This document shows, piece after piece, positions 51,602 through 59,570 of a stretch of 64,000 bases of DNA; the stretch's first letter is position 1, and every line of letters begins with the position of its first letter. Under the pieces are notes generated by a model. The model was not told the DNA's origin. It was given only the letters and a program-made list of their open reading frames with translations, and did no database searches. This stretch comes from Burkholderia cepacia (GTDB lineage: Bacteria; Pseudomonadota; Gammaproteobacteria; Burkholderiales; Burkholderiaceae). The position numbers and the translations under genes were made by a program. The stretch lies in NCBI RefSeq assembly GCF_001039005.1, contig NZ_LDWR01000058.1, positions 1 to 64,000 on the forward strand, given 5' to 3'.

Positions 51602-51630
51602 TTGACAAATAGGCGGATTCCGCCTACCTT
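51602..51630 (+). promoter_or_regulatory. Promoter with palindromic operator in its spacer
   Basis: TTGACA (51602-51607) and TACCTT (51625-51630) are 17 bases apart. Almost the whole spacer is a perfect palindrome, TAGGCGGA T TCCGCCTA (51610-51626). A repressor bound there would block RNA polymerase. The next gene on this strand encodes a helix-turn-helix protein. Confidence 0.6.
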
Positions 51631-51728
51631 GATCAGCATAGGAAGCGCACACCGCGCGGCCGCCATCCGAAAGGAAATCATCATGAAACCGTGCTTTCGC
51701 GCGCTCGCGCGTCTTGGATCGACTCAAC

Positions 51729-52028
51729 ATGCTCTTTCGATCGCCAACCGTGGCGCAGATGAAACAGTGGAAGGAGAAGCTCGGCTACTCTGGAACGCAG
51801 ATGGCGCGGGCGCTCGGCCTGAAGAGCGCGCGACGCTGGCGCGACTACGCGGACGAGAACAAGCCACAGGGAATCCCGCCGGCCAATCTGTTCATGGCAG
51901 CCGCGCTCGTCACACTCCCGCAACAGGAAATCGACCGCGTGCTGGCGACAATGCGCGACGTCGGCGCGGTGATCGATCTGGACGCACCGGCCGACTCCCT
52001 GGCGCCCGATGGAGAGCCGCAGCCGTAG
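51729..52028 (+). CDS. Phage HTH protein (XRE-like)
   Basis: From ATG 51729 the protein has 99 residues. Residues 1-60 (MLFRSPTVAQMKQWKEKLGY then SGTQMARALGLKSARRWRDY) form a helix-turn-helix like those of small phage regulators. The rest is helical. No clear ribosome site precedes this ATG, while a strong one (AAGGAAATC) precedes an ATG at 51683 in another frame. It may repress its own promoter at 51602-51630. Confidence 0.68.
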   Translation: MLFRSPTVAQMKQWKEKLGYSGTQMARALGLKSARRWRDYADENKPQGIPPANLFMAAALVTLPQQEIDRVLATMRDVGAVIDLDAPADSLAPDGEPQP

Positions 52029-52030
52029 CG

Positions 52031-52747
52031 ATGGCGCTCGGCTGCACTGCTGCTGCGCTTTCGGGCTGCGGAGGTGGCGGCGATGGATCGGCCGCCCAGC
52101 TGCAAGCCTCTACCCAGCCCCCAGTTTCTGACTCATCACGGCTGGTCGACATCGACATGTACGGCGACAGCACGATGGCCGGCCTGACGATGATCACGCC
52201 CGGGAAATACGTCATGACACCAGCCAGCGAGCCGGCCCGTGTTCAGCAAGATTTGGGCTCCCGCGTTCGCATTTGGAATCAAGGCGTCAGCGGCTCGACG
52301 TTGCAGCAGCTTATCGACGGCACGGACGGCCAGCACACCATGAACCTGCAACAACTGATGGCGAAGTCGTCGTCTCGGATCGTGGTGGAAAACTTCGCGA
52401 TCAACGATGCATCGTCTCAATCGCTACTGCAGTTCATGTCGAACGTCGACTATTTCGTGACCCAAGCGCGTGCCAATGGGAAGGTGCCCGTCATCGACGA
52501 GCCAAATCCGGTATGCGACGGAACATCGAAGAATATCCCGGCGCTCGATGCCGAGGTGGCTGCCCTTGAGCAGTACGCGGCCACGTACCGCGTCGCCATC
52601 GTTCAACAATACGCCTACATCAAGTCCCTTCCAGACTGGCAGTCAATGCTGGTCGACTGCATTCGTCCGGGAGAGGCGCTATATAAAATCAAGGCCCAGA
52701 GGACGGCGGCAGTTCTAACAGCCACCATTCAGTCGGCCGGGAACTAG
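52031..52747 (+). CDS. SGNH/GDSL-type hydrolase-like lipoprotein
   Basis: From ATG 52031 this is 238 residues with a short lipoprotein signal (LSGC, Cys13). Block I is DMYGDSTMAG (Ser47), block II NQGVSG (Gly86), and block III AIND (Asn125). Block V, normally DxxHP, reads DCIRP, so the catalytic His is replaced by Arg212. It may be an inactive esterase or use another base. The upstream frame is open back to 51683, so the true start is uncertain. It lies next to tail genes and is likely cargo. Confidence 0.72.
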   Translation: MALGCTAAALSGCGGGGDGSAAQLQASTQPPVSDSSRLVDIDMYGDSTMAGLTMITPGKYVMTPASEPARVQQDLGSRVRIWNQGVSGSTLQQLIDGTDGQHTMNLQQLMAKSSSRIVVENFAINDASSQSLLQFMSNVDYFVTQARANGKVPVIDEPNPVCDGTSKNIPALDAEVAALEQYAATYRVAIVQQYAYIKSLPDWQSMLVDCIRPGEALYKIKAQRTAAVLTATIQSAGN

Positions 52748-53407
52748 TTATTTGGTTAGCTCCGCATAGATATTCATATATTGGGCCTGATCGACTCTTG
52801 TTTCCAAATTCCTCAATGGTCGATGCCACGATTTATGAATCTTTTTGATTCGATATTTACTGAATCCGAGCCATCGCGCCATTGCTTTAAGGCTGTCGTG
52901 TGTGAAGAAATGCAGATGCCCCCATTGGGTGTACGCATCCCTATGACCATCTGCAATTTTGTCAAATGTCGCATTAAGAAAATGATTTCTCATTACTTGC
53001 TCGAACCCGGGTGTCGCAATTCTAACAACGCCACCCGGCTTGAGCGTGCGAAATACCTCGGAAAGAAAAGTTATTGCGTCCTTTTGCTCCAGATGCTCGA
53101 CAAAATCCTCACAAAATGCATACTCAAAAGCGTTATCAGGAAACGGATGGCGCTCCAATAAATTGACCTTATAGACGTTCTCAGCGACATTTCTGGGAAC
53201 TCCGCCAATATGGTTGAAATTCCACATTACGGCGTCATCGAAAAAATCAACGTTCAACCATCCTTCGAAGGGGTTTAAGCCGCATGCGTATTGGATTTTT
53301 TTGGTCGTCTCGTGCGCCCTAGCATCATCCCAATTCAAAGGCTTAAAATCCGACATCGGAATAAGGTCCAACTCCACTTGGTCTGCCACCTTCGTCTCCG
53401 CAGTCAC
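52748..53407 (-). CDS. Class I SAM-dependent methyltransferase
   Basis: The protein has 219 residues. Motif I region reads YACGLNPFEGWLNVDFF, motif II-III is FPDNAFEYAFCEDFVEHLEQ and the post-motif is FRTLKPGGVVRIATPG, so it belongs to the Methyltransf_11 type. The region 52.75-53.5 kb is visibly more AT-rich than the rest of the window, which suggests recent acquisition. Its stop abuts the SGNH gene on the other strand. Substrate unknown; modification of a surface glycan is possible from its place next to a tail fibre gene. Confidence 0.8.
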   Translation of the reverse strand: MTAETKVADQVELDLIPMSDFKPLNWDDARAHETTKKIQYACGLNPFEGWLNVDFFDDAVMWNFNHIGGVPRNVAENVYKVNLLERHPFPDNAFEYAFCEDFVEHLEQKDAITFLSEVFRTLKPGGVVRIATPGFEQVMRNHFLNATFDKIADGHRDAYTQWGHLHFFTHDSLKAMARWLGFSKYRIKKIHKSWHRPLRNLETRVDQAQYMNIYAELTK

Positions 53408-53533
53408 TTATGGTGGGCCGAGTCTAACAGATGCGCACCAAAATCGCGCAAGAGAAGTTGCCATGTCGGAAACGTCGGAAATTATTGCGTCTTCGGTCAA
53501 GTTGGAAAATTACACCTGAATCATGGCCGCTCC

Positions 53534-55562
53534 TCAGAATATGTAGGCTGTGATCGTGATAGTGAGCGCCATGGTTCCCGTATTGGCGACGGCCGAGTAA
53601 TACATGGTTTGCGACGTAAGCACCGGAACATCATTGAACGGAGTTGTGTAAGCCTGGCTTGCAACTCCGCTGTACGCGCTCAACTGCTGGCCGCCGAAGC
53701 CTTGCGCGGAACCCGCAACTTGCCCCGTCATCGACGCAGTGGCGGAACTGGAGCCGACGGCAATATTTCCCGAAATACGTTTTGCGCCTTTCGGCACCAG
53801 CGACGAAATCGAGAGCGACGTGAGACTGCTTTGCTGCGTGCTGGTGCTCAGTGCCGTTTGGGGGGGTGATCCAAATCTTGCGATCGTCCTGCATACCCAC
53901 CGCAAACTGCGAACTTGCGTTCGTCGGCCAGACGCTCACCAACGCCGATGCGGTGTAACCCGCCGGCATATTGCTACCACCATAGACGCTCGGCGCGAGC
54001 GAGCTGGTCGCGTTCGTCGCGAGTAGCGCACTCGCCCGCGTGGTCGGGTTGTAGATCGCATAGAGCGCGACGAAACCAGACACTGGCGCCGTTCCGGCAT
54101 CCATCCCGCTCGCGCCAACCGTCGCGAGATTAATCGTCTGGTTGAAGTTCGCGAGCTTGTAGGCGACGCCGCCGAGTGCCGAGCAAACGATGATCTCGTC
54201 AGCCGTCAGCGTGGCGCTCGCACTCGCGGTTGCCACCGACATCGAGAGGTTACGAGCGGAGCCGACGACAGGCGTGCCACCGCCCAATGTCGCGTTGCTC
54301 GCTTCTTGCGAGTAAAGCGACGGCGACGATCCTTTCTCCACCTTGATACGGCGAAAGCCAAGACCGTTTGCTGACATGTTCGGGGACGTATCCGCGACTT
54401 TGTGAACGAGAATATATGCGGTGTTCGCGGGAGTTGTTCCGGTCGCCGAGTACTGCGTCCAGCTTGAGCCATTGGTAGCATTTACGGCAGCGACGGTTCC
54501 CAATGACGTCCCAGCTGATGTAAATGCCTCGACGTAGATATAACCACGACCAGCAACGACTCCGGACGCATACATCTCCGCTGTGAGGCAAATAGCGATG
54601 TTGGGCCCAATTCCGATAGGTGACGAAATGTCCTGCGTGGTTGAGCTAATCGACGACGCATTGATGAAGATCGTTCCTTCTTGCGGGAATGCAATCGACG
54701 CGCCGAAGTTCGATGAACCCCATCCGGCATTTCCGAATTCACCCGAACCATTGAACAGCAGGTTCGCGGCGTTCACGCCGTTGACCTTCGCCGACGTGTT
54801 GATCGGCAGGCTGCCCTGAGACCCGATCGCACCGATCTGGCCGGCGGTCAGCGCATGGCTCGCCAGCGTCGCAGGTGCGATGCTTTCGGCAGCCTGAACG
54901 ATGTTCGTACCGTCGCCGATGACACGGGCCGGGCCGGCCGGAATCACCACACCCGTGCCCGATGCCGTCTTCGCCGTGATCGCGAAGGCGCCGATCGTGT
55001 TGTTCACGATCGTCCATTCACGCGTCCACGTCGGCAGGATGACCTGCACGTTCCCCGTCAGCGTGCCGGTCAGCACGATTCGCGACTTCATCGCCTGCGC
55101 AGGCGTCAAGGTGACATTGGTGTTCGTGAGGCCCGAGATCGCGGAGAAGCCGTAAGCCTGCGACGGCGCCCATTTCGTGCCGGGGCCCGTGTCCGGGTTG
55201 TCGCTGTTGTTGTCGACGAGACTCAGCCACGCCCCTTGACCATCCGCGCTCATCAGCATCGCACCAGCCGGGTAGCCGCCGACGTTCGTGTCACCTGCGA
55301 AAGCCGCGTTGTATGCGTACCGACCGCCTGCATGCTCCCATCGAGTCGACTGCGTGATCAGGTTCAGGACACCGTTCATGTCGAGACCAGACGGCGGGAT
55401 GCCGCCGGCCGCGATCGGCGTGCGCGTGAGTGGCGGGAAACCGTCTACCAGCGATGCACCGCCCGGGTTCGTCCCGATCTGCGACGCCTCCGGAATGGTG
55501 TTGAAGGCGCCACCCGCCGCGAAGGCCAACGGAACGAGCGTCGGAATCTGGTTTGCTTGCAT
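53534..55562 (-). pseudogene. Phage tail fibre gene, frameshifted at a C7 tract
   Basis: ATG 55562, behind a GAGGT site, opens a fibre protein with PLAFAAGGAFNTIPEASQIG and the phage-fibre element GIPPSGLDMNGVLNLITQST. A Ser/Thr/Ala/Gly-rich shaft follows. At 53866-53860 the minus strand has seven C's, after which the frame ends at 53631 in Arg/Ala-rich nonsense. A shift of one base restores a fibre-like C-terminus (PKGAKRISGNIAVGSSSATA) that ends at 53534. The gene is therefore a pseudogene, a phase-variable fibre, a programmed frameshift or a sequencing error. Confidence 0.8.
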
Positions 55563-55563
55563 G

Positions 55564-56223
55564 TTAGACCTCAGAGTAGAAAGTGCCTTGACCGAAGGGC
55601 GCCGCGCTCCCGACGCCTGCCTCGGAGAAACCGAATGTGCTGTTTTGCGGCTCCTCAAGCACCGTCACGAGGACGCCGGTCGGGCGCGGCAGCGCGCCGG
55701 ATTGCGTGACGATTGCGAGCTCGAACGGCTGCAGGTAGAACTCGAACGTGTAGCGCATCTGCATATTGCCGAGGTCGTTGACGTAGCAACGCCCGCGACC
55801 CGCGAACAGGCTTTGGAGCAACCGGTTGTAACTCGGGATCGATCCGTCCGAGATGTTTGCTGCGGCCTTCACAAGGATCAGCGTGCGGAACGCATCGTCC
55901 GATAGGTAGTAGCTCTGCGTGATCTGCTGCCCCGCGTAGAACACGCCCGAGTTGAACGTCGTCGCGCTCGCCGTTCCGGCTTCGTTGAAGCCCAGGTTGA
56001 TCTCGGCCGACGGGATCTTCAGCAGCCGTCCGTTTTCGAGCCCGACGATCTTCCCCCAGATGTCGAGGCCGCGCCCGACCGCCGTCTGGATGTTCCACAC
56101 GTTGTCGTAGAACGCGTCGATGTCCGCGCTGGGATCGATATACCCGTTCATGTTCTGAACGAGCTGGATCAGCGTCGGGCTGTTCGCGTATTGAGCAAGG
56201 ACTGTCTGAAGGACGTTTTCCAT
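55564..56223 (-). CDS. Phage tail protein (DUF2612 family)
   Basis: The protein has 219 residues, with an N-terminal NGYIDPSADIDAFYDNVWNI and AVGRGLDIWGKIVG, the DUF2612 features, followed by beta-rich segments. Such proteins sit between baseplate J and fibre genes, like P2 gpI or Mu gp48, and connect fibre to baseplate. The ATG directly follows the TAA of the baseplate J-like gene (no gap). Confidence 0.82.
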   Translation of the reverse strand: MENVLQTVLAQYANSPTLIQLVQNMNGYIDPSADIDAFYDNVWNIQTAVGRGLDIWGKIVGLENGRLLKIPSAEINLGFNEAGTASATTFNSGVFYAGQQITQSYYLSDDAFRTLILVKAAANISDGSIPSYNRLLQSLFAGRGRCYVNDLGNMQMRYTFEFYLQPFELAIVTQSGALPRPTGVLVTVLEEPQNSTFGFSEAGVGSAAPFGQGTFYSEV

Positions 56224-57459
56224 TTAAACGAGCGTCACCGAAATGTTCGACGCGGTAATGGTCGGGGTTTGCGCGATGCCAATGTCGACGGAATTCTGAT
56301 TCGCGGTCGTCGTGCCGAGCTGGATCGAAAGAAGCTCGACCGACGGATCGATCGCCATTACGCCCGGGTAGTATCGGCCAGCGAAAACCGTACTGTTGCT
56401 ACGCGCGCGCGATCCACCATCCGCGCCAGTGAATGCCGCGATAATCGCGTTCTGCACCAGCTGCGTGATGTTCGACGGCAGATTCGAGTTGTTGGCGAGC
56501 TGAACGGCATACAGAATCGGGACCGCCGTCAGCGTCTGGTACTTCACGGCGTAGCTCGGATACGGCTGAGATCCGCCGCTCGAATCCTGAACGGTCACCG
56601 TCGTGTTCCCGTTGTAGTTGCAGCCCGGCGCCTTCTTGCTCCAGATCGCGTTGCCGATGTCCTGAGCGGCACCACCGTAGACGCCGACGTACAGGGAGTT
56701 CGGCAGGAGCGTGTAGCCGCCAATCGTGACCGACGTACCGAGCGGGTTATCGAGTACGCACGCGTCGAGGACGCCAGCCACGCCCAACACCGCGCCGCGC
56801 ACCGATGGCACTGAGCCGCTCGAGTTCTTCGCCATAGACTGCCGGCGCCGATTCTCGAAGTCGGCGCGCGATTCGACGTTGCTCCCCTGCACGCCGGATA
56901 CCACGGTCACCGTATCCCACCCCGGGATCGCCTGATAGATCGACACCTGGTTGGCGGCCGGCACTGGAATGGGCCCCGTTGTCTTACAGGCGAACCCGAG
57001 CGTGATCGTGCCGCTCGCCGGGATCGTGCCGGCCTGCGTGCACAGGTAGACGTTGTTGCTCGAATCCTTGATCAACGCACCCACCGGGATCGGCGTGTTC
57101 ACCGCACCCACGCACGCCACCTGCAGCGCCGTCGGCTCGGCCGGATCGCGCTCGATGAAGTAGACGCGGCCGATCGCATCCTGCCAGCGTCCGTCTGCGA
57201 GATCAGGGTCGACGCCGTTCGATACCTCGAGCATGTCGTCGTTCTTCGCTGCGATGATCGCGGTCAGGCTCGACGCGAGCTGGCCTTGCGGCGCTGTCAC
57301 GTTCGGCGTGCCGTCCTCGTTCGTGATGTTCAGGTTGCCGCCGAATGCAGCGTTCGTATCGGCGAGCACACCGGTCAGGATCGCCGACTCGGCCGGCACG
57401 ACGGGGCCAGTCGAGGCCCAATTGATCGGCGGTACGCTGGAGGTGGGAGGAGTCGACAT
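56224..57459 (-). CDS. Baseplate J-like protein
   Basis: From ATG 57459 with a GAGGTT site, this is 411 residues. It has the J-like landmarks GRVYFIERDPAEPTALQVAC, GWDTVTVVSGVQGSNVESRA and FENRRRQSMAKNSSGSVPSV. J-like proteins form the wedge rim of contractile-tail baseplates. It looks complete. The downstream tail gene starts right at its stop. Confidence 0.88.
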   Translation of the reverse strand: MSTPPTSSVPPINWASTGPVVPAESAILTGVLADTNAAFGGNLNITNEDGTPNVTAPQGQLASSLTAIIAAKNDDMLEVSNGVDPDLADGRWQDAIGRVYFIERDPAEPTALQVACVGAVNTPIPVGALIKDSSNNVYLCTQAGTIPASGTITLGFACKTTGPIPVPAANQVSIYQAIPGWDTVTVVSGVQGSNVESRADFENRRRQSMAKNSSGSVPSVRGAVLGVAGVLDACVLDNPLGTSVTIGGYTLLPNSLYVGVYGGAAQDIGNAIWSKKAPGCNYNGNTTVTVQDSSGGSQPYPSYAVKYQTLTAVPILYAVQLANNSNLPSNITQLVQNAIIAAFTGADGGSRARSNSTVFAGRYYPGVMAIDPSVELLSIQLGTTTANQNSVDIGIAQTPTITASNISVTLV

Positions 57460-57467
57460 GCGGAACC

Positions 57468-57818
57468 TCAGAAGTTGACGGGGAGCACGCCGGCAGCCGT
57501 GGCGACTTGCACCTGGCCGCTCGCGACGCGGTTGGTCATGGACGTGATGAAGCACTGCGCGGCCTGCACGCCAAACACGCGACGCGCCTCCGTCACGATG
57601 TCCTTTTTGATGAGCGGCAATGGCGGTCGCTTGCCGAGGATGTCCTGCCAGTACGGGACGCCGACGGACGTGTCGTACCAGGCCTCACCGCGGAACGTGC
57701 GCACGGCGCTCGCGACGTCCTGCGCGATCGCATACGGCTCGGCCGCGACGGCAATGTTGCCGTAGGCGTCGAGGCAGAGATCCCAGGCGGTCTGGTCGAG
57801 GAGAAGTGTCGTTCCCAT
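57468..57818 (-). CDS. Phage baseplate protein (gp46/gp25-like)
   Basis: A 116-residue protein with TFRGEAWYDTSVGVPYWQDI and ITSMTNRVASGQVQVATAAG, the pattern of small Mu gp46-like or W/gp25-like baseplate proteins that precede J. It lies 8 bases before the J-like gene and 6 bases after the truncated spike gene, as expected for a baseplate module. Confidence 0.78.
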   Translation of the reverse strand: MGTTLLLDQTAWDLCLDAYGNIAVAAEPYAIAQDVASAVRTFRGEAWYDTSVGVPYWQDILGKRPPLPLIKKDIVTEARRVFGVQAAQCFITSMTNRVASGQVQVATAAGVLPVNF

Positions 57819-57824
57819 GGTCGC

Positions 57825-58484
57825 TTATTGCGGCGGGCCGCCGAGCCCAGAGCCGCCAGAGTTGGGGTGTTGATGGGTGTTGTCGATCGCGTGACCGTTT
57901 GACGTGATCGAGCCAATGAACTGGACGGTGCCGGAGATCAGCGACGCGACACCGCTCACTGCGCTGCCGGTCATACCTGCCAGCCATGACAGCAGCCCCT
58001 GTACGATCACCGTGCCTCTGAAGCCAGACTGCGGAGAGTTCACGGTGAACGAGGTGGACGCATCGACCTCGACGAGCGGCGCCTGCAGCGTGACCTTCGT
58101 CGGCGACACGACAGAGATGCCGGCCGCAGAAAACTGCACGTACTGGCTCGGCGCGCCGTTCAGGAACCCGCCGATATACAGGCCGTCGGCCATATCGAAG
58201 ATGCGCTTCGAGCCCGGGTTCGCTGGCCCGCGGTTCGCCTTCACCGACGAGATATCGCGGTCCTCGATCACGGCGAGCCCGATGTCGCCGACCTGCGGGT
58301 CGATGATCACCGCGTTCGCACCGCCCTGCAGCCGGAAGTACGGCAGGTTGTGGATGACGCCGTGCGGCATCGCGTTGTCGGAGCCGTCGAGCTGGTTCAC
58401 GAGGGGTAGCACATCGACGAAGCCGACCGGCGAGACACTGCCGGCGTTCGTGACCGCCTTCACTTCGACCAGCCGCTCACCCAT
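57825..58484 (-). pseudogene. Baseplate spike/Gp138-like gene, 5' truncated
   Basis: The reading frame from ATG 58484 gives 219 residues: MGERLVEVKAVTNAGSVSPV, GGANAVIIDPQVGDIGLAVI, FDMADGLYIGGFLNGAPSQY and a Gly-rich C-terminus with THQHPNSGG. Relatives of this V/Gp138-like spike family start several tens of residues earlier. Upstream of about 58490 the frame reads into unrelated sequence of the adjacent divergent module. The 5' end appears to have been removed by the deletion that joined the two halves of the element. Confidence 0.68.
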
Positions 58485-58505
58485 GGCGAGCACTTCGACA
58501 TCTGC

Positions 58506-58730
58506 ATGAGCTTCCGCGTGCGCGCGGTCGCGGCCGGCGCGGTGCCGATCACGCTGCGCCAGTGCTCCGCGATGTGTGTGCGCCGGCGCGCGACGGGCGA
58601 GCTTGGCAAACCAGACGAGGCAGAGGCATGGCGTGACGCGCAGTTCGCGGCGCGCCGCGCGCAGCTCGACGACCTGGCCGCAACGGCGCATCGCGCCTTC
58701 GCCACCCCGCTCGGCGAGGCATCAGCATGA
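58506..58730 (+). CDS. Small hypothetical phage protein
   Basis: A 74-residue protein starting MSFRVRAVAAGAVPITLRQC, rich in Arg and Ala. It is first in a plus-strand operon of four small genes that ends with alpA. It lies directly at the junction with the truncated spike gene, so its own promoter or a few N-terminal residues may have been lost. No family is recognised. Confidence 0.6.
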   Translation: MSFRVRAVAAGAVPITLRQCSAMCVRRRATGELGKPDEAEAWRDAQFAARRAQLDDLAATAHRAFATPLGEASA

Positions 58731-58972
58731 CACGCCCCTACCCCGACAACCTGACGCCGGCCCTCGGCCGCGTGCTCGGCATGATGGTCTGGGAAACCGG
58801 GCCGATCGCGCATGCGCTGCGCGCCGCCGGGCACGCGATCGAGCGCACGTCCGAGGCCGAACAAGCCGCGGTGCTCCACTGGCTGACCGGCTTCGCGATC
58901 GAGCACGGCGCGGACTGGGAACGGCACGCGGCCGCCGCGCTGCACGTGCTCACCGAGTCGCGAGGGAACTGA
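58727..58972 (+). CDS. Small hypothetical phage protein
   Basis: An 81-residue, mostly helical protein (MTRPYPDNLTPALGRVLGMM at the start, LHWLTGFAIEHGADWERHAA later). Its ATG overlaps the stop of the preceding gene by four bases. Family not recognised. Confidence 0.68.
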   Translation: MTRPYPDNLTPALGRVLGMMVWETGPIAHALRAAGHAIERTSEAEQAAVLHWLTGFAIEHGADWERHAAAALHVLTESRGN

Positions 58973-58974
58973 GC

Positions 58975-59340
58975 ATGGGACGCCGACGGACGTACGAACC
59001 GCGTGTGCTGAACGCCGACAACGTGTTCGCGCGAATGATTCCGGGCAAGACGTATCCCGCGTACGTGATCGCGGCGAGCTTCAAGGTGCCGACGAAGGAC
59101 GTACGGCCGCATCTCGACGCGCTGATTCAGTCAGGCCTGATCGAGCACAGTCACGCGCTCGCGAAGACGCTCGGCTTCCGGCGCCCCGGGCACGAGCCGC
59201 AGAAAGAAGCGCCCGCGCCGGGCGGCGATACGAGCATCGCCGCGGCGCCAACGCCACCGAACTTGAATTCAACCCTGACCGGCTACGAACGCGAGATTCG
59301 TGGCTGGGTCGAACTCTGCATGATGACGAGGCAACGATGA
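58975..59340 (+). CDS. Hypothetical phage protein, possible winged-helix
   Basis: A 121-residue protein. Residues about 20-65 (IPGKTYPAYVIAASFKVPTK then DVRPHLDALIQSGLIEHSHA) read like a winged helix-turn-helix. The C-terminal part is Pro-rich and then helical. The start lies two bases after the previous stop, and the stop overlaps the alpA start (ATGA). It could be a regulator of the same operon. Confidence 0.65.
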   Translation: MGRRRTYEPRVLNADNVFARMIPGKTYPAYVIAASFKVPTKDVRPHLDALIQSGLIEHSHALAKTLGFRRPGHEPQKEAPAPGGDTSIAAAPTPPNLNSTLTGYEREIRGWVELCMMTRQR

Positions 59341-59570
59341 AAGCACTTCGAATGAAAGATGTGACCGAAAAGGTCGGGCTCGGACAGTCGACGCTCTACC
59401 GGATGATCGCGGCCGGCACGTTCCCGAAACCGTTCGAGCTCGTGCCCGGGCGCACGGCATGGCTCGAGGAGGACGTGGACGCGTGGCTCGCGGAGAAGGC
59501 GGGGAAGAAGCCGTGCGCCGACCGGCCGGCCGACAACGTCATGCAGCTGTCTGCGCTGCCTGTCGCGTGA
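59337..59570 (+). CDS. alpA: AlpA-family regulator/excisionase
   Basis: The 77-residue protein begins MKALRMKDVTEKVGLGQSTL and continues YRMIAAGTFPKPFELVPGR, the AlpA/MerR-like helix-turn-helix, then WLEEDVDAWLAEKA. AlpA proteins activate or act as directionality factor for P4-type integrases. Its 3' end overlaps the convergent integrase remnant by 32 bases. Confidence 0.85.
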   Translation: MKALRMKDVTEKVGLGQSTLYRMIAAGTFPKPFELVPGRTAWLEEDVDAWLAEKAGKKPCADRPADNVMQLSALPVA

